A stretch of 64,000 bases of DNA from Enterobacter ludwigii (GCF_001750725.1 NZ_CP017279.1:4650001-4714000), one strand, 5' to 3'; counted from the first letter of the stretch, positions 30,815 through 41,887 are shown. The notes: generated from the letters alone by a model not told the origin. Translations and numbers: made by a program.

Positions 30815-31087
30815 TTACCGCTCCTCGCCGTACAGCAATGCCCCGACGTCCGGCTCCACGTCGAACATATTCTGAAGGGCATCGAGCGTGTCGCGGGCCT
30901 CCGCTTCGTTGATGATGCTCATGGCAAACCCCACGTGCACCAGCACCCACTGACCGAGGCGTGAGGCGCCGGTTTCGTCGGTGCTGCCGACGAGCGTCAG
31001 GTCGACGTCGCGCAATATGCCGCACACCTCAACGCGGGCCTGATTCCCGTCAATGGCGTGAATTTGTCCGGGGACGCCTATGCACAT
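30815..31087 (-). CDS. hypC: Hydrogenase maturation chaperone HypC
   Basis: This 90-residue chaperone binds HypD and then the HycE precursor and carries the iron centre. The essential N-terminal cysteine is present in MCIGVPGQ, and [20 protein letters not shown] is the family core. It overlaps the end of hypB by 10 bp. Confidence 0.96.
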   Translation of the reverse strand: MCIGVPGQIHAIDGNQARVEVCGILRDVDLTLVGSTDETGASRLGQWVLVHVGFAMSIINEAEARDTLDALQNMFDVEPDVGALLYGEER

Positions 31088-31941
31088 CGTTCGCTCTCCA
31101 GCCAGTCCAGCCAGGCATCCATCCCGTCACCGCGGGTGGCGGACACCAGCATGATGTCAATCTCCGGGTTCACTTCACGGGCATAGGCCATGCATTTATC
31201 CACGTCGAAATTCAGGTACGGCAGCAGGTCAACTTTGTTCAGCAACATCAGCGAAGCGGCGGCAAACATATGCGGATATTTAAGCGGCTTGTCTTCACCT
31301 TCGGTCACCGAGAGCACCGCGACCTTATGTCGCTCACCGAGATCGAAGCTGGCCGGACAGACCAGGTTGCCAACGTTCTCAATAAACAGGATGCCGTTGT
31401 CCGCCAGCGGCAAGCGCGGCGTGGCGTCGGCAATCATTTGTGCATCCAGATGGCAGCCTTTACCCGTATTAACCTGAATGGCGGGCGTGCCGGTTTCGCG
31501 TATACGCGCGGCGTCGTTCACCGTCTGCTGATCGCCTTCGATCACCGCGCAGGATATGCGCCCGTTCAGGCGGTGGAGCGTTTGCGTAAGCAGCGTGGTT
31601 TTGCCGGAGCCGGGGCTGGAGACCAGGTTCAGGACCAGCTGTTTACGCGTGGCAAAGCGGGCGCGGTTGCGTGCTGCAATCTGGTTGTTTTTATCCAGAA
31701 CGTTGATTTCCACCTCCAGCATCTGACGCTGGCTGAGCCCTGGCGCGTGGGTACCGGCGACGCCATGCCCGTAATGCAGGTCGCCCGCAGCGGAGTGTCG
31801 GGGGGCGAAGGTGATACCGGTTAATGCCGCTGCAGGACGAGGGGCAGGTGAAAAGGGTGCGGAGCGAAACGCGGTGTGAGGACGGTGTTCATCCCCTTCT
31901 ATATACAGGTTGCCTTCAGCGCAACCGCAGGTACTACACAT
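31078..31941 (-). CDS. hypB: Hydrogenase nickel incorporation GTPase HypB
   Basis: This 287-residue GTPase delivers nickel to the hydrogenase large subunit with HypA. The N terminus has the high-affinity nickel motif [11 protein letters not shown]. The P-loop is [10 protein letters not shown] at 108-117. The second metal site is C163-H164 in KGCHLDAQ. The region between the N-terminal site and the G domain holds only a few histidines, so it has no long His-rich nickel store. Confidence 0.96.
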   Translation of the reverse strand: MCSTCGCAEGNLYIEGDEHRPHTAFRSAPFSPAPRPAAALTGITFAPRHSAAGDLHYGHGVAGTHAPGLSQRQMLEVEINVLDKNNQIAARNRARFATRKQLVLNLVSSPGSGKTTLLTQTLHRLNGRISCAVIEGDQQTVNDAARIRETGTPAIQVNTGKGCHLDAQMIADATPRLPLADNGILFIENVGNLVCPASFDLGERHKVAVLSVTEGEDKPLKYPHMFAAASLMLLNKVDLLPYLNFDVDKCMAYAREVNPEIDIMLVSATRGDGMDAWLDWLESERCA

Positions 31942-31944
31942 ATT

Positions 31945-32295
31945 TTACTCCTTCTCGATTTCGAGACGTTGGATCTGCATGCCGTCATCCGCCACGATGC
32001 GAAGCTCGCTGCTCTGGCATTGTGGACAGCGCTGAACCTTCGAAGAAAGCAGAGTGACGTATTGCTGACACTGCGCGCACCAGCACTCCGCCTGCTGTTC
32101 TTCAATATGAAGTTCACAGCCTTCCGCCAGCGTGCCGCGGCACACCAGCTCAAAGCAGAAGGTCAGGGCGCTGGTTTCAACGCAGGAAAAGGCCCCGACC
32201 TGTAGCCAGACGCCGGTGACGCGTTTCGCATTGTTTGCCCGCGCCTGCTGTTCAATTAACTCGACGGCCCGCTGGCAGAGGGTGATTTCGTGCAT
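31945..32295 (-). CDS. hypA: Hydrogenase nickel incorporation protein HypA
   Basis: This 116-residue zinc metallochaperone inserts nickel into HycE. The nickel ligand H2 (MHEITL) and the zinc cysteines C73, C76, C90 and C93 (CWCAQC and CPQC) are present. It is the first gene of the hyp operon, behind a sigma-54 promoter, with a GAGGAG ribosome site. It is divergent from hycA. Confidence 0.96.
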   Translation of the reverse strand: MHEITLCQRAVELIEQQARANNAKRVTGVWLQVGAFSCVETSALTFCFELVCRGTLAEGCELHIEEQQAECWCAQCQQYVTLLSSKVQRCPQCQSSELRIVADDGMQIQRLEIEKE

Positions 32296-32324
32296 GACGC
32301 CTCCTCAATGAATTGCCCCGATAA

Positions 32325-32340
32325 TGCAATAACGGTGCCA
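32325..32340 (-). promoter_or_regulatory. Sigma-54 promoter of hypABCDE
   Basis: On the minus strand TGGCACCGTTATTGCA matches the -24/-12 consensus TGGCAC-N5-TTGCA with the required GG-N10-GC spacing. It lies 30 bp upstream of hypA and is expected to need FhlA. Confidence 0.85.
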
Positions 32341-32360
32341 GCTTGATTTTTGTTAAGGCG

Positions 32361-32400
32361 TGACGATGTCAATGCTGTCGAAATGACACGTCGACACGGC
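32361..32400. promoter_or_regulatory. FhlA-type upstream activator sites in the hyp-hyc gap
   Basis: Short dyads TGACGATGTCA (32361-32371) and TGTCGAAATGACA (32376-32388) are followed by CGTCGACACG. Related TGTCGA/TGACGATG elements occur between hycA and hycB (32980-33000) and upstream of hydN (44578), all genes of the FhlA regulon. The sites lie midway between the two sigma-54 promoters. Assignment to FhlA is by position and recurrence. Confidence 0.55.
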
Positions 32401-32454
32401 GCGATTGACACGCTTCTTTTGATTAAAATGGTTAAAAATCAATTAGTTAAAAAC

Positions 32455-32470
32455 TGGCATGGAATCTGCT
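32455..32470 (+). promoter_or_regulatory. Sigma-54 promoter of hycABCDEFGHI
   Basis: TGGCATGGAATCTGCT keeps the GG-N10-GC core of a -24/-12 promoter, 36 bp before the hycA ATG. It faces away from the hyp promoter. Confidence 0.8.
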
Positions 32471-32505
32471 TAACAGCCGCTATCTCCATTAACCGGATAC
32501 CTTTT

Positions 32506-32970
32506 ATGACTATTTGGGAAATTAGCGAAAAAGCGGATTACATTGCGCAGCGCCATCAGCAGTTACAGGAGCAGTGGCACCTTTACTGCAACTCTCTGGT
32601 TCAGGGCATCACCCTGTCAAAAGCCCGTCTTCACCACGCCATGAGCTGTGCAGCGCAGGGGGATATGCGCTTTGTGCTCTTCGGCCATTTCACGATAAAC
32701 GTCACCCTGGCAGACACCTTCAACAGCCACACCATCGAGTACTACGTCGAAACAAAAGAAGGTGAAAAACAGTGTATTGCGAAGGCGCAGCTGATGGCCG
32801 ACGGGATGGTCGATGGTCACGTCAGTAACCGCGATCGCCAGCAGGTGCTGGAGCACTATCTGGAAAAAATCGCGCCGGTTTATAACGGCCTGTACGCCGC
32901 TGTTGAACACGATCTCCCGGTCAACCTGAAACAGCTGATGGATGGAAATACCTCAGCGAACGTGGCCTGA
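32506..32970 (+). CDS. hycA: Formate hydrogenlyase regulatory protein HycA
   Basis: This 154-residue protein is the negative regulator of FhlA-dependent transcription. It starts MTIWEISEKADYIAQRHQQL and contains NSLVQGITLSKARLHHAMSC and FNSHTIEYYVETK, matching HycA at near-identical length. An open frame extends upstream through the promoter, but 32506 is the family start. It is the first gene of the hyc operon. Confidence 0.93.
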   Translation: MTIWEISEKADYIAQRHQQLQEQWHLYCNSLVQGITLSKARLHHAMSCAAQGDMRFVLFGHFTINVTLADTFNSHTIEYYVETKEGEKQCIAKAQLMADGMVDGHVSNRDRQQVLEHYLEKIAPVYNGLYAAVEHDLPVNLKQLMDGNTSANVA

Positions 32971-33040
32971 CCATTGCGTGTCGAGAAGTGTCGACAAGAC
33001 AGTTTTTCGTCAAAAATGACTATCACCAGAGGATGACCCG

Positions 33041-33649
33041 GTGAACCGTTTTGTAATTGCTGACTCGACGGTCTGTATTGGCTGTCGAACCTGTGAGGCG
33101 GCCTGTTCGGAAACGCACCGTCAGCACGGGCTACAGTCCATGCCGCGCCTGCGCGTCATGCGTAATGAAAAAGAGTCTGCGCCGCAGCTCTGCCACCACT
33201 GTGAAGATGCCCCCTGCGCGGGAGTCTGTCCTGTTAATGCCATCACCCGTGTCGAGGGGGCGGTGCAGCTGAATGAAAGTCTGTGCGTGAGCTGCAAACT
33301 GTGCGGCATTGCCTGCCCGTTCGGCGCGATTGAATTTTCCGGCAGCCGTCCGCTGCATATCCCGGCGAATGCCAACTCCCCGAAAGCGCCGCCAGCGCCA
33401 CCTGCGCCGGCGAAGGTGAGCACGCTGCTTGACTGGGTTCCCGGCGTGCGTGCCGTTGCGGTCAAATGCGACCTGTGCAGCTTTGATGAACAAGGGCCAG
33501 CCTGTGTGCGTACCTGCCCGACGAAGGCGCTGATTCTGGTCAATATTCGCGACATCGTTCGCACCAGTAAACGTAAGCGTGAGCTGACCATTAACAGTGA
33601 TTTCGGCGATCTTTCTCTGCTTCAGGCGCTGAACGAGGGGGCGAAATGA
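33041..33649 (+). CDS. hycB: Formate hydrogenlyase electron-transfer subunit HycB
   Basis: This 202-residue polyferredoxin links formate dehydrogenase H to the hydrogenase. Four 4Fe-4S motifs are visible: CIGCRTCEAAC, CHHCEDAPCAGVCP, CVSCKLCGIACP and CDLCSFDEQGPACVRTCP. A Pro/Ala-rich linker (SPKAPPAPPAPAK) sits after the third. Translation starts at GTG. It overlaps hycC by 4 bp. TGTCGA repeats in the hycA-hycB gap are a probable further FhlA site. Confidence 0.95.
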   Translation: MNRFVIADSTVCIGCRTCEAACSETHRQHGLQSMPRLRVMRNEKESAPQLCHHCEDAPCAGVCPVNAITRVEGAVQLNESLCVSCKLCGIACPFGAIEFSGSRPLHIPANANSPKAPPAPPAPAKVSTLLDWVPGVRAVAVKCDLCSFDEQGPACVRTCPTKALILVNIRDIVRTSKRKRELTINSDFGDLSLLQALNEGAK

Positions 33650-35460
33650 ACGCGGTGATGATGATTACCAGCGCGGTGGCCTATTTTGCCGCCGCCGCTG
33701 TGTTGGCCTTGATCTTCTCTTTCCATAAAACCCTGAGCGGCTGGATAGCCGGTATCGGCGGGGCGGTTGGCAGCGTGATGACGCTGGTGGCTGGTGGCCT
33801 CGTGTTAACAGGCGGACAATCTGTCGAAGCGGTGATGCCGCTGATACGGCACACCGTTGAAATTACGCCGCTGAATGCCATCTGGCTGGTGACCTTTGGT
33901 CTGTGCGGCGTGTTTATCAGCCTGTTTAATATTGACTGGCACCGCCATCAGCACACTCAGCCCAACGGTCTGCTGGTCAATCTGCTGATGGCCGCGGCGG
34001 TCTGTACCGTGACTGCCAGCAACCTCGGCGCGCTGGTGGTGATGGCCGAGATCATGGCGCTGTGCGGCGTATTCCTTACGGGCTGTAGCACCTCCGGCAA
34101 ACTGTGGTTTGCGCTGGGGCGTCTTGGCACGTTGCTGCTGGCACTGGCCTGCTGGCTGGTGTGGCAGCGCTTCGGCACGCTGGACTTCTCCGCCCTTAAC
34201 GGTCAGTCGCTGGGGAATGATGTCTGGCTCCTTGGCGTGATCGGCTTTGGCCTGCTGGCCGGGATTATCCCGCTGCATGGCTGGGTGCCACAGGCACATG
34301 CACATGCCTCTGCGCCTGCCGCAGCGCTCTTCTCGACGGTTGTCATGAAGGTGGGTCTGTTCGGCATTCTGACGATAACGCTCACCGGTGGGCAGCCGCC
34401 ACTGTGGTGGGGCGTTGTGCTGCTGGTCGCCGGGATGATCACCGCCTTCGTCGGCGGCCTGTACGCCCTGATGGAGCACAATATCCAGCGTCTGCTGGCG
34501 TACCACACCCTTGAGAACATCGGCATTATCCTGCTGGGTATTGGCGCAGGCGTTACCGGGCTGGCGCTCAATCAACCGGCGCTGATTGCGGCCGGCTTTA
34601 TCGGCGGCCTGTATCACCTGATCAACCACAGCCTGTTTAAAAGCACCCTGTTCCTCGGGGCTGGTAGCGTCTGGTTCCGCACCGGTCATCGCGATATCGA
34701 AAAACTCGGCGGCATCGGCAAAAAAATGCCCGTTATCTCTCTGTGCATGCTGGTGGGGCTGATGGCAATGGCTGCGCTGCCGCCGCTGAATGGCTTTGCC
34801 GGCGAGTGGGTTATCTATCAGTCCTTCTTCGCACTCGGTCAGAGCGAGGTGTTTATCGCCCGGTTGCTCGGCCCGCTGCTGGCGGTTGGGCTGGCGATAA
34901 CCGGTGCGCTGGCGGTGATGTGTATGGCTAAAGTCTACGGCGTGACCTTCCTGGGTGCACCGCGCACGCGTGAGGCCGAAAACGCCTGCTGTGCGCCGGC
35001 ATTGATGGGGGCGAGCGTTGTCGCGCTGGCGCTGTGCTGCATCGCGGGCGGGGTGGCCGCCCCGTGGCTTCTGCCGCTGTTGGGTAACGCCATTCCTCTG
35101 CCGCTCACCACGGTGCATACCGCGGTGTCCCAGCCGATGATTGCGCTGCTGCTGATTGCCGCGCCGCTGCTGCCGTTCGTGCTGATGCTGTTCTTCAGAC
35201 GCGACCGCCTCTCCTCTCGAGCACGCGGTACCGCCTGGGCTTGCGGTTACGCACACGAGCAATCCATGGTGATCACAGCGCACGGCTTTGCCATGCCGGT
35301 CAAAGAGAACTTTGCCGCGGTGCTGAAACTGCGGGACTGGCTTAACCCGGTGGGGTGGGTGCCGGGCTGGCAGAGCGCTGCCGTGCCCGTGCTGTTCCGC
35401 CGACTGGCGTTGATCGAGCTGGCGGTACTGGTTGTGATTGTGATTTCACGAGGAGCCTGA
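33646..35460 (+). CDS. hycC: Formate hydrogenlyase membrane subunit HycC
   Basis: This 604-residue integral membrane protein has about 14-15 hydrophobic helices. It is homologous to the proton-pumping NuoL/M/N antiporter-like subunits of complex I. Conserved features include the helix segment GLLAGIIPLHGWVPQAHAHA and LIEHNIQRLL-like YALMEHNIQRLLAYHTLENI. It anchors the hydrogenase domain with HycD in the inner membrane. Confidence 0.95.
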   Translation: MNAVMMITSAVAYFAAAAVLALIFSFHKTLSGWIAGIGGAVGSVMTLVAGGLVLTGGQSVEAVMPLIRHTVEITPLNAIWLVTFGLCGVFISLFNIDWHRHQHTQPNGLLVNLLMAAAVCTVTASNLGALVVMAEIMALCGVFLTGCSTSGKLWFALGRLGTLLLALACWLVWQRFGTLDFSALNGQSLGNDVWLLGVIGFGLLAGIIPLHGWVPQAHAHASAPAAALFSTVVMKVGLFGILTITLTGGQPPLWWGVVLLVAGMITAFVGGLYALMEHNIQRLLAYHTLENIGIILLGIGAGVTGLALNQPALIAAGFIGGLYHLINHSLFKSTLFLGAGSVWFRTGHRDIEKLGGIGKKMPVISLCMLVGLMAMAALPPLNGFAGEWVIYQSFFALGQSEVFIARLLGPLLAVGLAITGALAVMCMAKVYGVTFLGAPRTREAENACCAPALMGASVVALALCCIAGGVAAPWLLPLLGNAIPLPLTTVHTAVSQPMIALLLIAAPLLPFVLMLFFRRDRLSSRARGTAWACGYAHEQSMVITAHGFAMPVKENFAAVLKLRDWLNPVGWVPGWQSAAVPVLFRRLALIELAVLVVIVISRGA

Positions 35461-35461
35461 C

Positions 35462-36385
35462 ATGAGTCTGTTACTGGCAATACTTCAGGCGCTGGTGCTA
35501 TTTGCCATGGCGCCGTTGCTCTCCGGGGTGAGCCGCGTGGCGCGTGCCCGGATGCATAACCGTCGCGGGCCTGGTGTACTCCAGGAGTACCGTGATTTGT
35601 TCAAGCTGATGGGACGTCAGAGCGTTTCCCCGGACGCGGCAGGATGGGTCTTTCGCCTGACACCGTTTGTGCTGGCTGGCGTCATGCTCACCATCGCCAC
35701 GGCGTTACCGGTCGTCACCGTCGGGTCGCCGCTGCCGGTGCTGGGCGATCTCATTACGCTTATCTACCTCTTCGCCATCGCGCGTTTCTTCTTCGCGATT
35801 GCCGGCCTCGATACCGGCAGCCCGTTTACCGGGATTGGTGCCAGCCGCGAGGCCATGCTCGGCGTGCTGGTTGAGCCGATCCTGCTGCTCGGCCTGTGGG
35901 TCGCTGCGCAGGTCGCGGGGTCAACCCATATCAGCTTTATCACTCATACCGTGTATCACTGGCCCGTGGACCGTTCCCTTCCGTTGCTTTTGGCGCTCTG
36001 CGCCTGCGCATTCGCGACGTTTATCGAGATGGGCAAACTGCCGTTCGACCTCGCGGAAGCGGAGCAGGAGCTGCAGGAAGGTCCGTTGACTGAATACAGC
36101 GGTTACGGCTTTGCGGTGCTGAAGTGGGGCATCAGCCTCAAACAGCTGGTGGTGCTGCAGATGTTTGTCGGTGTCTTCTTCCCGTGGGGGCAGATGACGC
36201 ACTTTTCCGCGGCCGGCCTGGTGCTGGCGGTGGTCGTTGCCGCGCTCAAGCTACTTGTCGGCGTGCTGGTGATTGCCCTGTTTGAGAACAGCATGGCGCG
36301 TCTGCGTTTTGTGGCGACGTCGCGCATCACCTGGGCCGGTTTTGGTTTTGCATTTTTAGCGTTCGTCTCCTTGCTGGTGGCGTGA
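35462..36385 (+). CDS. hycD: Formate hydrogenlyase membrane subunit HycD
   Basis: This 307-residue membrane protein is homologous to NuoH, which connects the peripheral redox arm to the membrane. Family segments are ARMHNRRGPGVLQEYRDLFK at the N terminus and EMGKLPFDLAEAEQELQEG in the middle. It starts one base after the hycC stop. Confidence 0.95.
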   Translation: MSLLLAILQALVLFAMAPLLSGVSRVARARMHNRRGPGVLQEYRDLFKLMGRQSVSPDAAGWVFRLTPFVLAGVMLTIATALPVVTVGSPLPVLGDLITLIYLFAIARFFFAIAGLDTGSPFTGIGASREAMLGVLVEPILLLGLWVAAQVAGSTHISFITHTVYHWPVDRSLPLLLALCACAFATFIEMGKLPFDLAEAEQELQEGPLTEYSGYGFAVLKWGISLKQLVVLQMFVGVFFPWGQMTHFSAAGLVLAVVVAALKLLVGVLVIALFENSMARLRFVATSRITWAGFGFAFLAFVSLLVA

Positions 36386-36400
36386 TTAAAGAGAGTTTTT

Positions 36401-38110
36401 ATGTCTGAAGAAAAGAAAGGTCAGCAGTATCTCGCCGCGTTGCACCAGGCCTTCCCGGGCGTGGTGCTGGAGGAGTCCTGGCAAACCAAAGACCAGATAA
36501 CGGTGACCGTGAAAGTGAACTACCTGCCGGAAGTGGTGGAGTTTCTTTACTACCAGCAGGGTGGCTGGCTGTCGGTATTGTTCGGCAACGACGAGCGTCA
36601 GCTGTGCGGAAACTATGCGGTTTACTACGTGATGTCGATGGAGCAGGGCGAGAAGTGCTGGCTCACCGTGCGTGTCGAAGTGGATCCCAACAAACCGGAA
36701 TACCCGTCTGTCACCCCGCGCGTGCCCGCCGCCGTCTGGGGCGAGCGTGAAGTGCGCGATATGTATGGTCTGGTCCCGGTTGGGCTTCCGGATGAGCGCC
36801 GTCTGGTGCTGCCGGACGACTGGCCAGACGAACTCTATCCCCTGCGTAAAGACAGCATGGATTACCGTCAGCGTCCGGCCCCGACCACCGACAGCGAGAC
36901 TTACGCGTTCATCAATGAGCTTGGCAGCAAAAAGAACAATGTGGTGCCGATAGGCCCGCTGCACGTCACGTCTGACGAGCCGGGCCACTTCCGCCTGTTT
37001 GTCGACGGCGAGAATATTATTGATGCCGACTACCGCCTGTTCTACGTCCATCGCGGGATGGAAAAGCTGGCGGAAACCCGGATGGGATATAACGAAGTGA
37101 CGTTCCTCTCTGACCGCGTGTGCGGCATCTGCGGGTTTGCCCACAGTACCGCCTACACCACCTCGGTGGAGAACGGCATGGGGATTGTGGTGCCGGAACG
37201 CGCGCAGATGATCCGCGCCATCCTGCTGGAAGTGGAGCGTCTGCACTCGCACCTGCTGAACCTCGGTCTGGCCTGTCACTTTGTCGGTTTTGACTCCGGC
37301 TTTATGCAGTTTTTCCGCGTACGTGAAGCCTCCATGAAGATGGCGGAGATCCTGACCGGGGCGCGTAAAACATACGGTCTGAACCTGATCGGCGGGATTC
37401 GTCGCGATCTGCTGAAAGATGACATGATCCAGACCCGCCAGCTGGCGCAGCAGATGCGTCGCGACGTTCAGGAGCTGGTGGATATGCTGCTCAGCACGCC
37501 GAACATTGAGCAGCGTACCGTCGGTATTGGCCGGCTGGATCCGCAAATCGCCCGCGATTTCAGTAACGTTGGCCCCATGGTTCGTGCCAGCGGCCACGCC
37601 CGCGATACCCGCGCCGATCATCCGTTCGTCGGCTATGGCCTGCTGCCTATGACCGTGCACAGCGAGCAGGGCTGCGACGTTATTTCGCGTCTGAAGGTGC
37701 GTATCAACGAGGTCTTCACCGCGCTGAACATGATCGACTTCGGTCTGGATAATCTGCCGGGCGGTCCGCTGATGGTTGAGGGCTTCACCTACATTCCAAA
37801 CCGCTTCGCGCTGGGGTTTGCCGAAGCCCCGCGTGGAGACGATATCCACTGGAGCATGACCGGTGACAACCAGAAGCTCTACCGCTGGCGCTGCCGTGCG
37901 GCAACCTACGCCAACTGGCCAACCCTGCGCTACATGCTGCGCGGCAATACGGTATCCGATGCGCCGCTGATCATTGGCAGCCTCGATCCGTGCTACTCCT
38001 GCACCGACCGCATGACGGTGGTGGATGTGCGCAAGAAGAAAAGCCAGGTGGTGCCGTACAAAGAGCTGGAGCGCTACAGCATCGAGCGTAAGAACTCGCC
38101 GCTGAAATAG
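36401..38110 (+). CDS. hycE: Hydrogenase 3 large (NiFe) subunit precursor HycE
   Basis: This 569-residue catalytic subunit of hydrogenase 3 reduces protons to H2. The N-terminal part resembles NuoC and the rest NuoD. The four nickel cysteines are C241 and C244 (RVCGICGFAHST) and C531 and C534 (DPCYSCTDR). A 32-residue C-terminal extension follows R537 and is removed by HycI after nickel insertion. All these positions match E. coli. A 94 bp gap separates it from hycF. Confidence 0.97.
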   Translation: MSEEKKGQQYLAALHQAFPGVVLEESWQTKDQITVTVKVNYLPEVVEFLYYQQGGWLSVLFGNDERQLCGNYAVYYVMSMEQGEKCWLTVRVEVDPNKPEYPSVTPRVPAAVWGEREVRDMYGLVPVGLPDERRLVLPDDWPDELYPLRKDSMDYRQRPAPTTDSETYAFINELGSKKNNVVPIGPLHVTSDEPGHFRLFVDGENIIDADYRLFYVHRGMEKLAETRMGYNEVTFLSDRVCGICGFAHSTAYTTSVENGMGIVVPERAQMIRAILLEVERLHSHLLNLGLACHFVGFDSGFMQFFRVREASMKMAEILTGARKTYGLNLIGGIRRDLLKDDMIQTRQLAQQMRRDVQELVDMLLSTPNIEQRTVGIGRLDPQIARDFSNVGPMVRASGHARDTRADHPFVGYGLLPMTVHSEQGCDVISRLKVRINEVFTALNMIDFGLDNLPGGPLMVEGFTYIPNRFALGFAEAPRGDDIHWSMTGDNQKLYRWRCRAATYANWPTLRYMLRGNTVSDAPLIIGSLDPCYSCTDRMTVVDVRKKKSQVVPYKELERYSIERKNSPLK

Positions 38111-38204
38111 GGGATTTTGTGCAGGCTGATGCCCTCACCCTGACCCTCTTTTTGATGAGAGATCCGGGGTGCGGAGCACAGGCAGCACATAAGCAGGAGT
38201 CAAC
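38111..38204 (+). other. Unusual 94 bp spacer inside the hyc operon
   Basis: Other hyc genes overlap or nearly touch, but here 94 bp separate hycE from hycF. The spacer holds GCCCTCACCCTGACCCTCTT and a GGGGTGCGG run, resembling a decayed CCCTC-type palindrome, then an AGGAG ribosome site. It could modulate mRNA processing between the large subunit and the downstream genes. Confidence 0.5.
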
Positions 38205-38747
38205 ATGTTTACCTTCATCAAAAAAGTGATCAAAACCGGGACGGTGACCAGCCGCTATCCGCTGGAGCCGATGCCGGTCGATAAAAACTTTCGCGGCAAG
38301 CCGGAGCACAACCCGCAACAGTGCATCGGCTGTGCTGCCTGCGTTAACGCCTGCCCGTCAAATGCCCTGACGGTGGAAACCGATCTGAAAACGGGCGAGC
38401 TGGCCTGGCAGTTCAACCTCGGGCGCTGCATTTTCTGTGGCCGCTGCGAGGAGGTTTGCCCGACGGTGGCGATCCGTCTTTCGCAGGAGTACGAGCTGGC
38501 GGTCTGGAAGAAAGAGGATTTCCTGCAGCAGTCGCGTTTCGCGCTGTGCAACTGCCGTGTCTGCAAACGCCCGTTTGCCGTACAAAAAGAGATCGACTAC
38601 GCCATCGCGCTGTTGCAGCACAACGGTGATGCCCGCGCGGAGCATCATCGCGAAAGCTTTGAAACCTGCCCGGACTGCAAACGGCAGAAATGCCTGCTGC
38701 CGTCGGACCGCATCGATATTACCCGTCATATGAGAGAGGCCAGCTGA
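38205..38747 (+). CDS. hycF: Formate hydrogenlyase iron-sulfur subunit HycF
   Basis: This 180-residue NuoI-like protein has two 4Fe-4S motifs, [12 protein letters not shown] and [13 protein letters not shown] further cysteine set follows ([10 protein letters not shown], and CPDCKRQKC near the C terminus). It transfers electrons between HycB and the HycG/HycE core. Its stop overlaps the hycG start by one base. Confidence 0.95.
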   Translation: MFTFIKKVIKTGTVTSRYPLEPMPVDKNFRGKPEHNPQQCIGCAACVNACPSNALTVETDLKTGELAWQFNLGRCIFCGRCEEVCPTVAIRLSQEYELAVWKKEDFLQQSRFALCNCRVCKRPFAVQKEIDYAIALLQHNGDARAEHHRESFETCPDCKRQKCLLPSDRIDITRHMREAS

Positions 38748-39514
38748 TGGAAAACCTGATCGGCCCACGCGACGCTAATGGCATTCCGGTGCCGATGACG
38801 GTGGAGGAATCCATCGCCAGCATGAAGGCCTCGCTGCTGAAAAACATTAAACGTTCGGCCTATGTGTACCGCGTGGACTGCGGCGGCTGCAACGGCTGTG
38901 AGATTGAGATCTTTGCCACGCTGTCGCCCCTGTTCGACGCCGAACGCTTCGGTATTAAAGTGGTGCCTTCGCCGCGTCATGCGGACATTTTGCTGTTTAC
39001 CGGTGCCGTTACCCGTGCCATGAGATCGCCAGCATTGCGTGCCTGGCAGTCTGCACCGGATCCAAAAATTTGTATCTCTTACGGTGCCTGCGGAAACAGC
39101 GGCGGCATCTTCCATGACCTGTACTGCGTCTGGGGCGGTACCGATAAAATTGTTCCGGTGGATGTCTACATTCCCGGTTGTCCGCCAACGCCTGCGGCCA
39201 CGCTGTACGGTTTTGCCATGGCGCTCGGGCTGCTGGAGCAGAAAATACATGCCCGTGAACCGGGTGAACGCGACAACCAGGCTGCCGCAATTCTGCACCC
39301 GGATATGGTGCAGCCGCTGCGCGTGAAGGTCGATCGCACGGCGCGCCGGCTCGCGGGGTATCGCTATGGTCGCCAGATTGCCGACGATTATCTGCGTCTG
39401 CTGAGCCAGGGCGATCATCAGGTCACGCGCTGGCTGGAGGCGGAAAACGATCCTCGTCTTAATGAGATTGTCGCGAACCTGAATCAGGTGGTGGAAGAGG
39501 CGCGTATCCGATGA
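38747..39514 (+). CDS. hycG: Hydrogenase 3 small subunit HycG
   Basis: This 255-residue NuoB-like protein holds the proximal 4Fe-4S cluster next to the NiFe site. Cysteine motifs are [26 protein letters not shown] and [13 protein letters not shown]. The start at 38747 overlaps the hycF stop (TGATG) and gives the E. coli length and N terminus ([17 protein letters not shown]). Confidence 0.96.
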   Translation: MENLIGPRDANGIPVPMTVEESIASMKASLLKNIKRSAYVYRVDCGGCNGCEIEIFATLSPLFDAERFGIKVVPSPRHADILLFTGAVTRAMRSPALRAWQSAPDPKICISYGACGNSGGIFHDLYCVWGGTDKIVPVDVYIPGCPPTPAATLYGFAMALGLLEQKIHAREPGERDNQAAAILHPDMVQPLRVKVDRTARRLAGYRYGRQIADDYLRLLSQGDHQVTRWLEAENDPRLNEIVANLNQVVEEARIR

Positions 39515-39921
39515 GTGAAACGGTGGTGTTCAGTCAGCTGAGCCGTAAGTTTATTGATGAGAACGATGCCACGCCGGATGCGGCGCAGCAGGTGGTCTAT
39601 TACAGCCTGGCCATTGGGCATCACCTCGGGGTGATAGATTGTCTCGAAACGGCATTAAGCTGCCCGTGGCCTGACTATCAGGCGTGGATCGCCACGCTGG
39701 CGGAGGGCAGTACGGCGCGCCGCAAAATGGAGGGTGTGCCGAAGTACGGTGAGATCGTTATCGACGCCAACCACATTGCGATGCTCGCCAGTGCTTTCGA
39801 CGCCGCGCTGAGCGTGCAAACCCCACAGCAGCAGGCCTGGAGCAAAATTTTGCTCAGCATGCTGCATGATATTCATCAGGAGAGTGCCATCTACCTGATG
39901 GTGAGGAGATTACGTGACTGA
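39511..39921 (+). CDS. hycH: Formate hydrogenlyase maturation protein HycH
   Basis: This 136-residue soluble protein is required for hydrogenase 3 activity but not part of the final complex. It matches HycH ([40 protein letters not shown]). It overlaps hycG by 4 bp and hycI by 8 bp. Confidence 0.93.
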   Translation: MSETVVFSQLSRKFIDENDATPDAAQQVVYYSLAIGHHLGVIDCLETALSCPWPDYQAWIATLAEGSTARRKMEGVPKYGEIVIDANHIAMLASAFDAALSVQTPQQQAWSKILLSMLHDIHQESAIYLMVRRLRD

Positions 39922-40369
39922 TGTTTTACTGTGTGTCGGCAACAGCATGATGGGCGACGACGGCGCGGGCCCGCTGCTTGCACAAATGTGTGCCGCGCAT
40001 CCGCAGGGTGAATGGGTGGTTATTGACGGCGGCAGCGCACCGGAAAACGATGTGGTGGCGATCCGTGAGCTGCACCCGGACAGGCTGCTGATTGTGGATG
40101 CAACCGATATGGGACTTAATCCGGGGGAAACCCGCCTGATTGATCCGGATGACATCGCCGAGATGTTTATGATGACCACCCACAATATGCCGCTGAACTA
40201 TCTGGTCGATCAGATTAAAGACGACGTGGGTGAGGTATTGTTTCTGGGCATTCAGCCGGACATCGTTGGGTTTTATTATCCGATGACGCCGCCGGTGAAA
40301 GAGGCCGTCGAAGAGGTTTACTCCCGGCTTGCCGGATGGCGTGGGGACGGCGGTTTTTCCCGACTGTGA
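39914..40369 (+). CDS. hycI: Hydrogenase 3 maturation endopeptidase HycI
   Basis: This 151-residue aspartic-type endopeptidase cleaves HycE after R537 once nickel is inserted. The nickel-sensing acidic residue D16 is in GNSMMGDDGAGP, with further ligands expected in DATDMGLNPGE and MTTHNMPLNYL. Translation begins at GTG. It is the last gene of the hyc operon and is slightly shorter than the E. coli protein (156). Confidence 0.94.
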   Translation: MTDVLLCVGNSMMGDDGAGPLLAQMCAAHPQGEWVVIDGGSAPENDVVAIRELHPDRLLIVDATDMGLNPGETRLIDPDDIAEMFMMTTHNMPLNYLVDQIKDDVGEVLFLGIQPDIVGFYYPMTPPVKEAVEEVYSRLAGWRGDGGFSRL

Positions 40370-40374
40370 GCAGT

Positions 40375-40401
40375 GCCGGGTGGTGGTAGCTTCCACCCGG
40401 C
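40375..40401. repeat. REP-like hairpin after hycI
   Basis: GCCGGGTGG and CCACCCGGC form a perfect 9 bp stem with a 9-base loop, 5 bp after the hycI stop and between convergent hycI and ascB. Confidence 0.75.
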
Positions 40402-40410
40402 CTGGACACT

Positions 40411-40437
40411 CCCTCGCCCTGTGGGAGAGGGCGAGGG
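40411..40437. repeat. CCCTC-type palindrome between hycI and ascB
   Basis: CCCTCGCCCT and AGGGCGAGGG form a perfect 10 bp stem with loop GTGGGAG. It is the same type of element as those at 5078, 55062 and 59182 and ends 7 bp from the ascB stop. Confidence 0.7.
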
Positions 40438-40444
40438 CAATAGG

Positions 40445-41887
<1,443 letters not shown>

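Noticed and set aside
33805..35283. A 492-codon minus-strand frame opposite hycC
   Set aside because: Composition is rich in Gln, His and Arg, the mirror of a membrane protein gene; no motifs.
36386..37849. A 487-codon minus-strand frame opposite hycE
   Set aside because: Antisense shadow of a confidently identified gene with E. coli-like cysteine positions.
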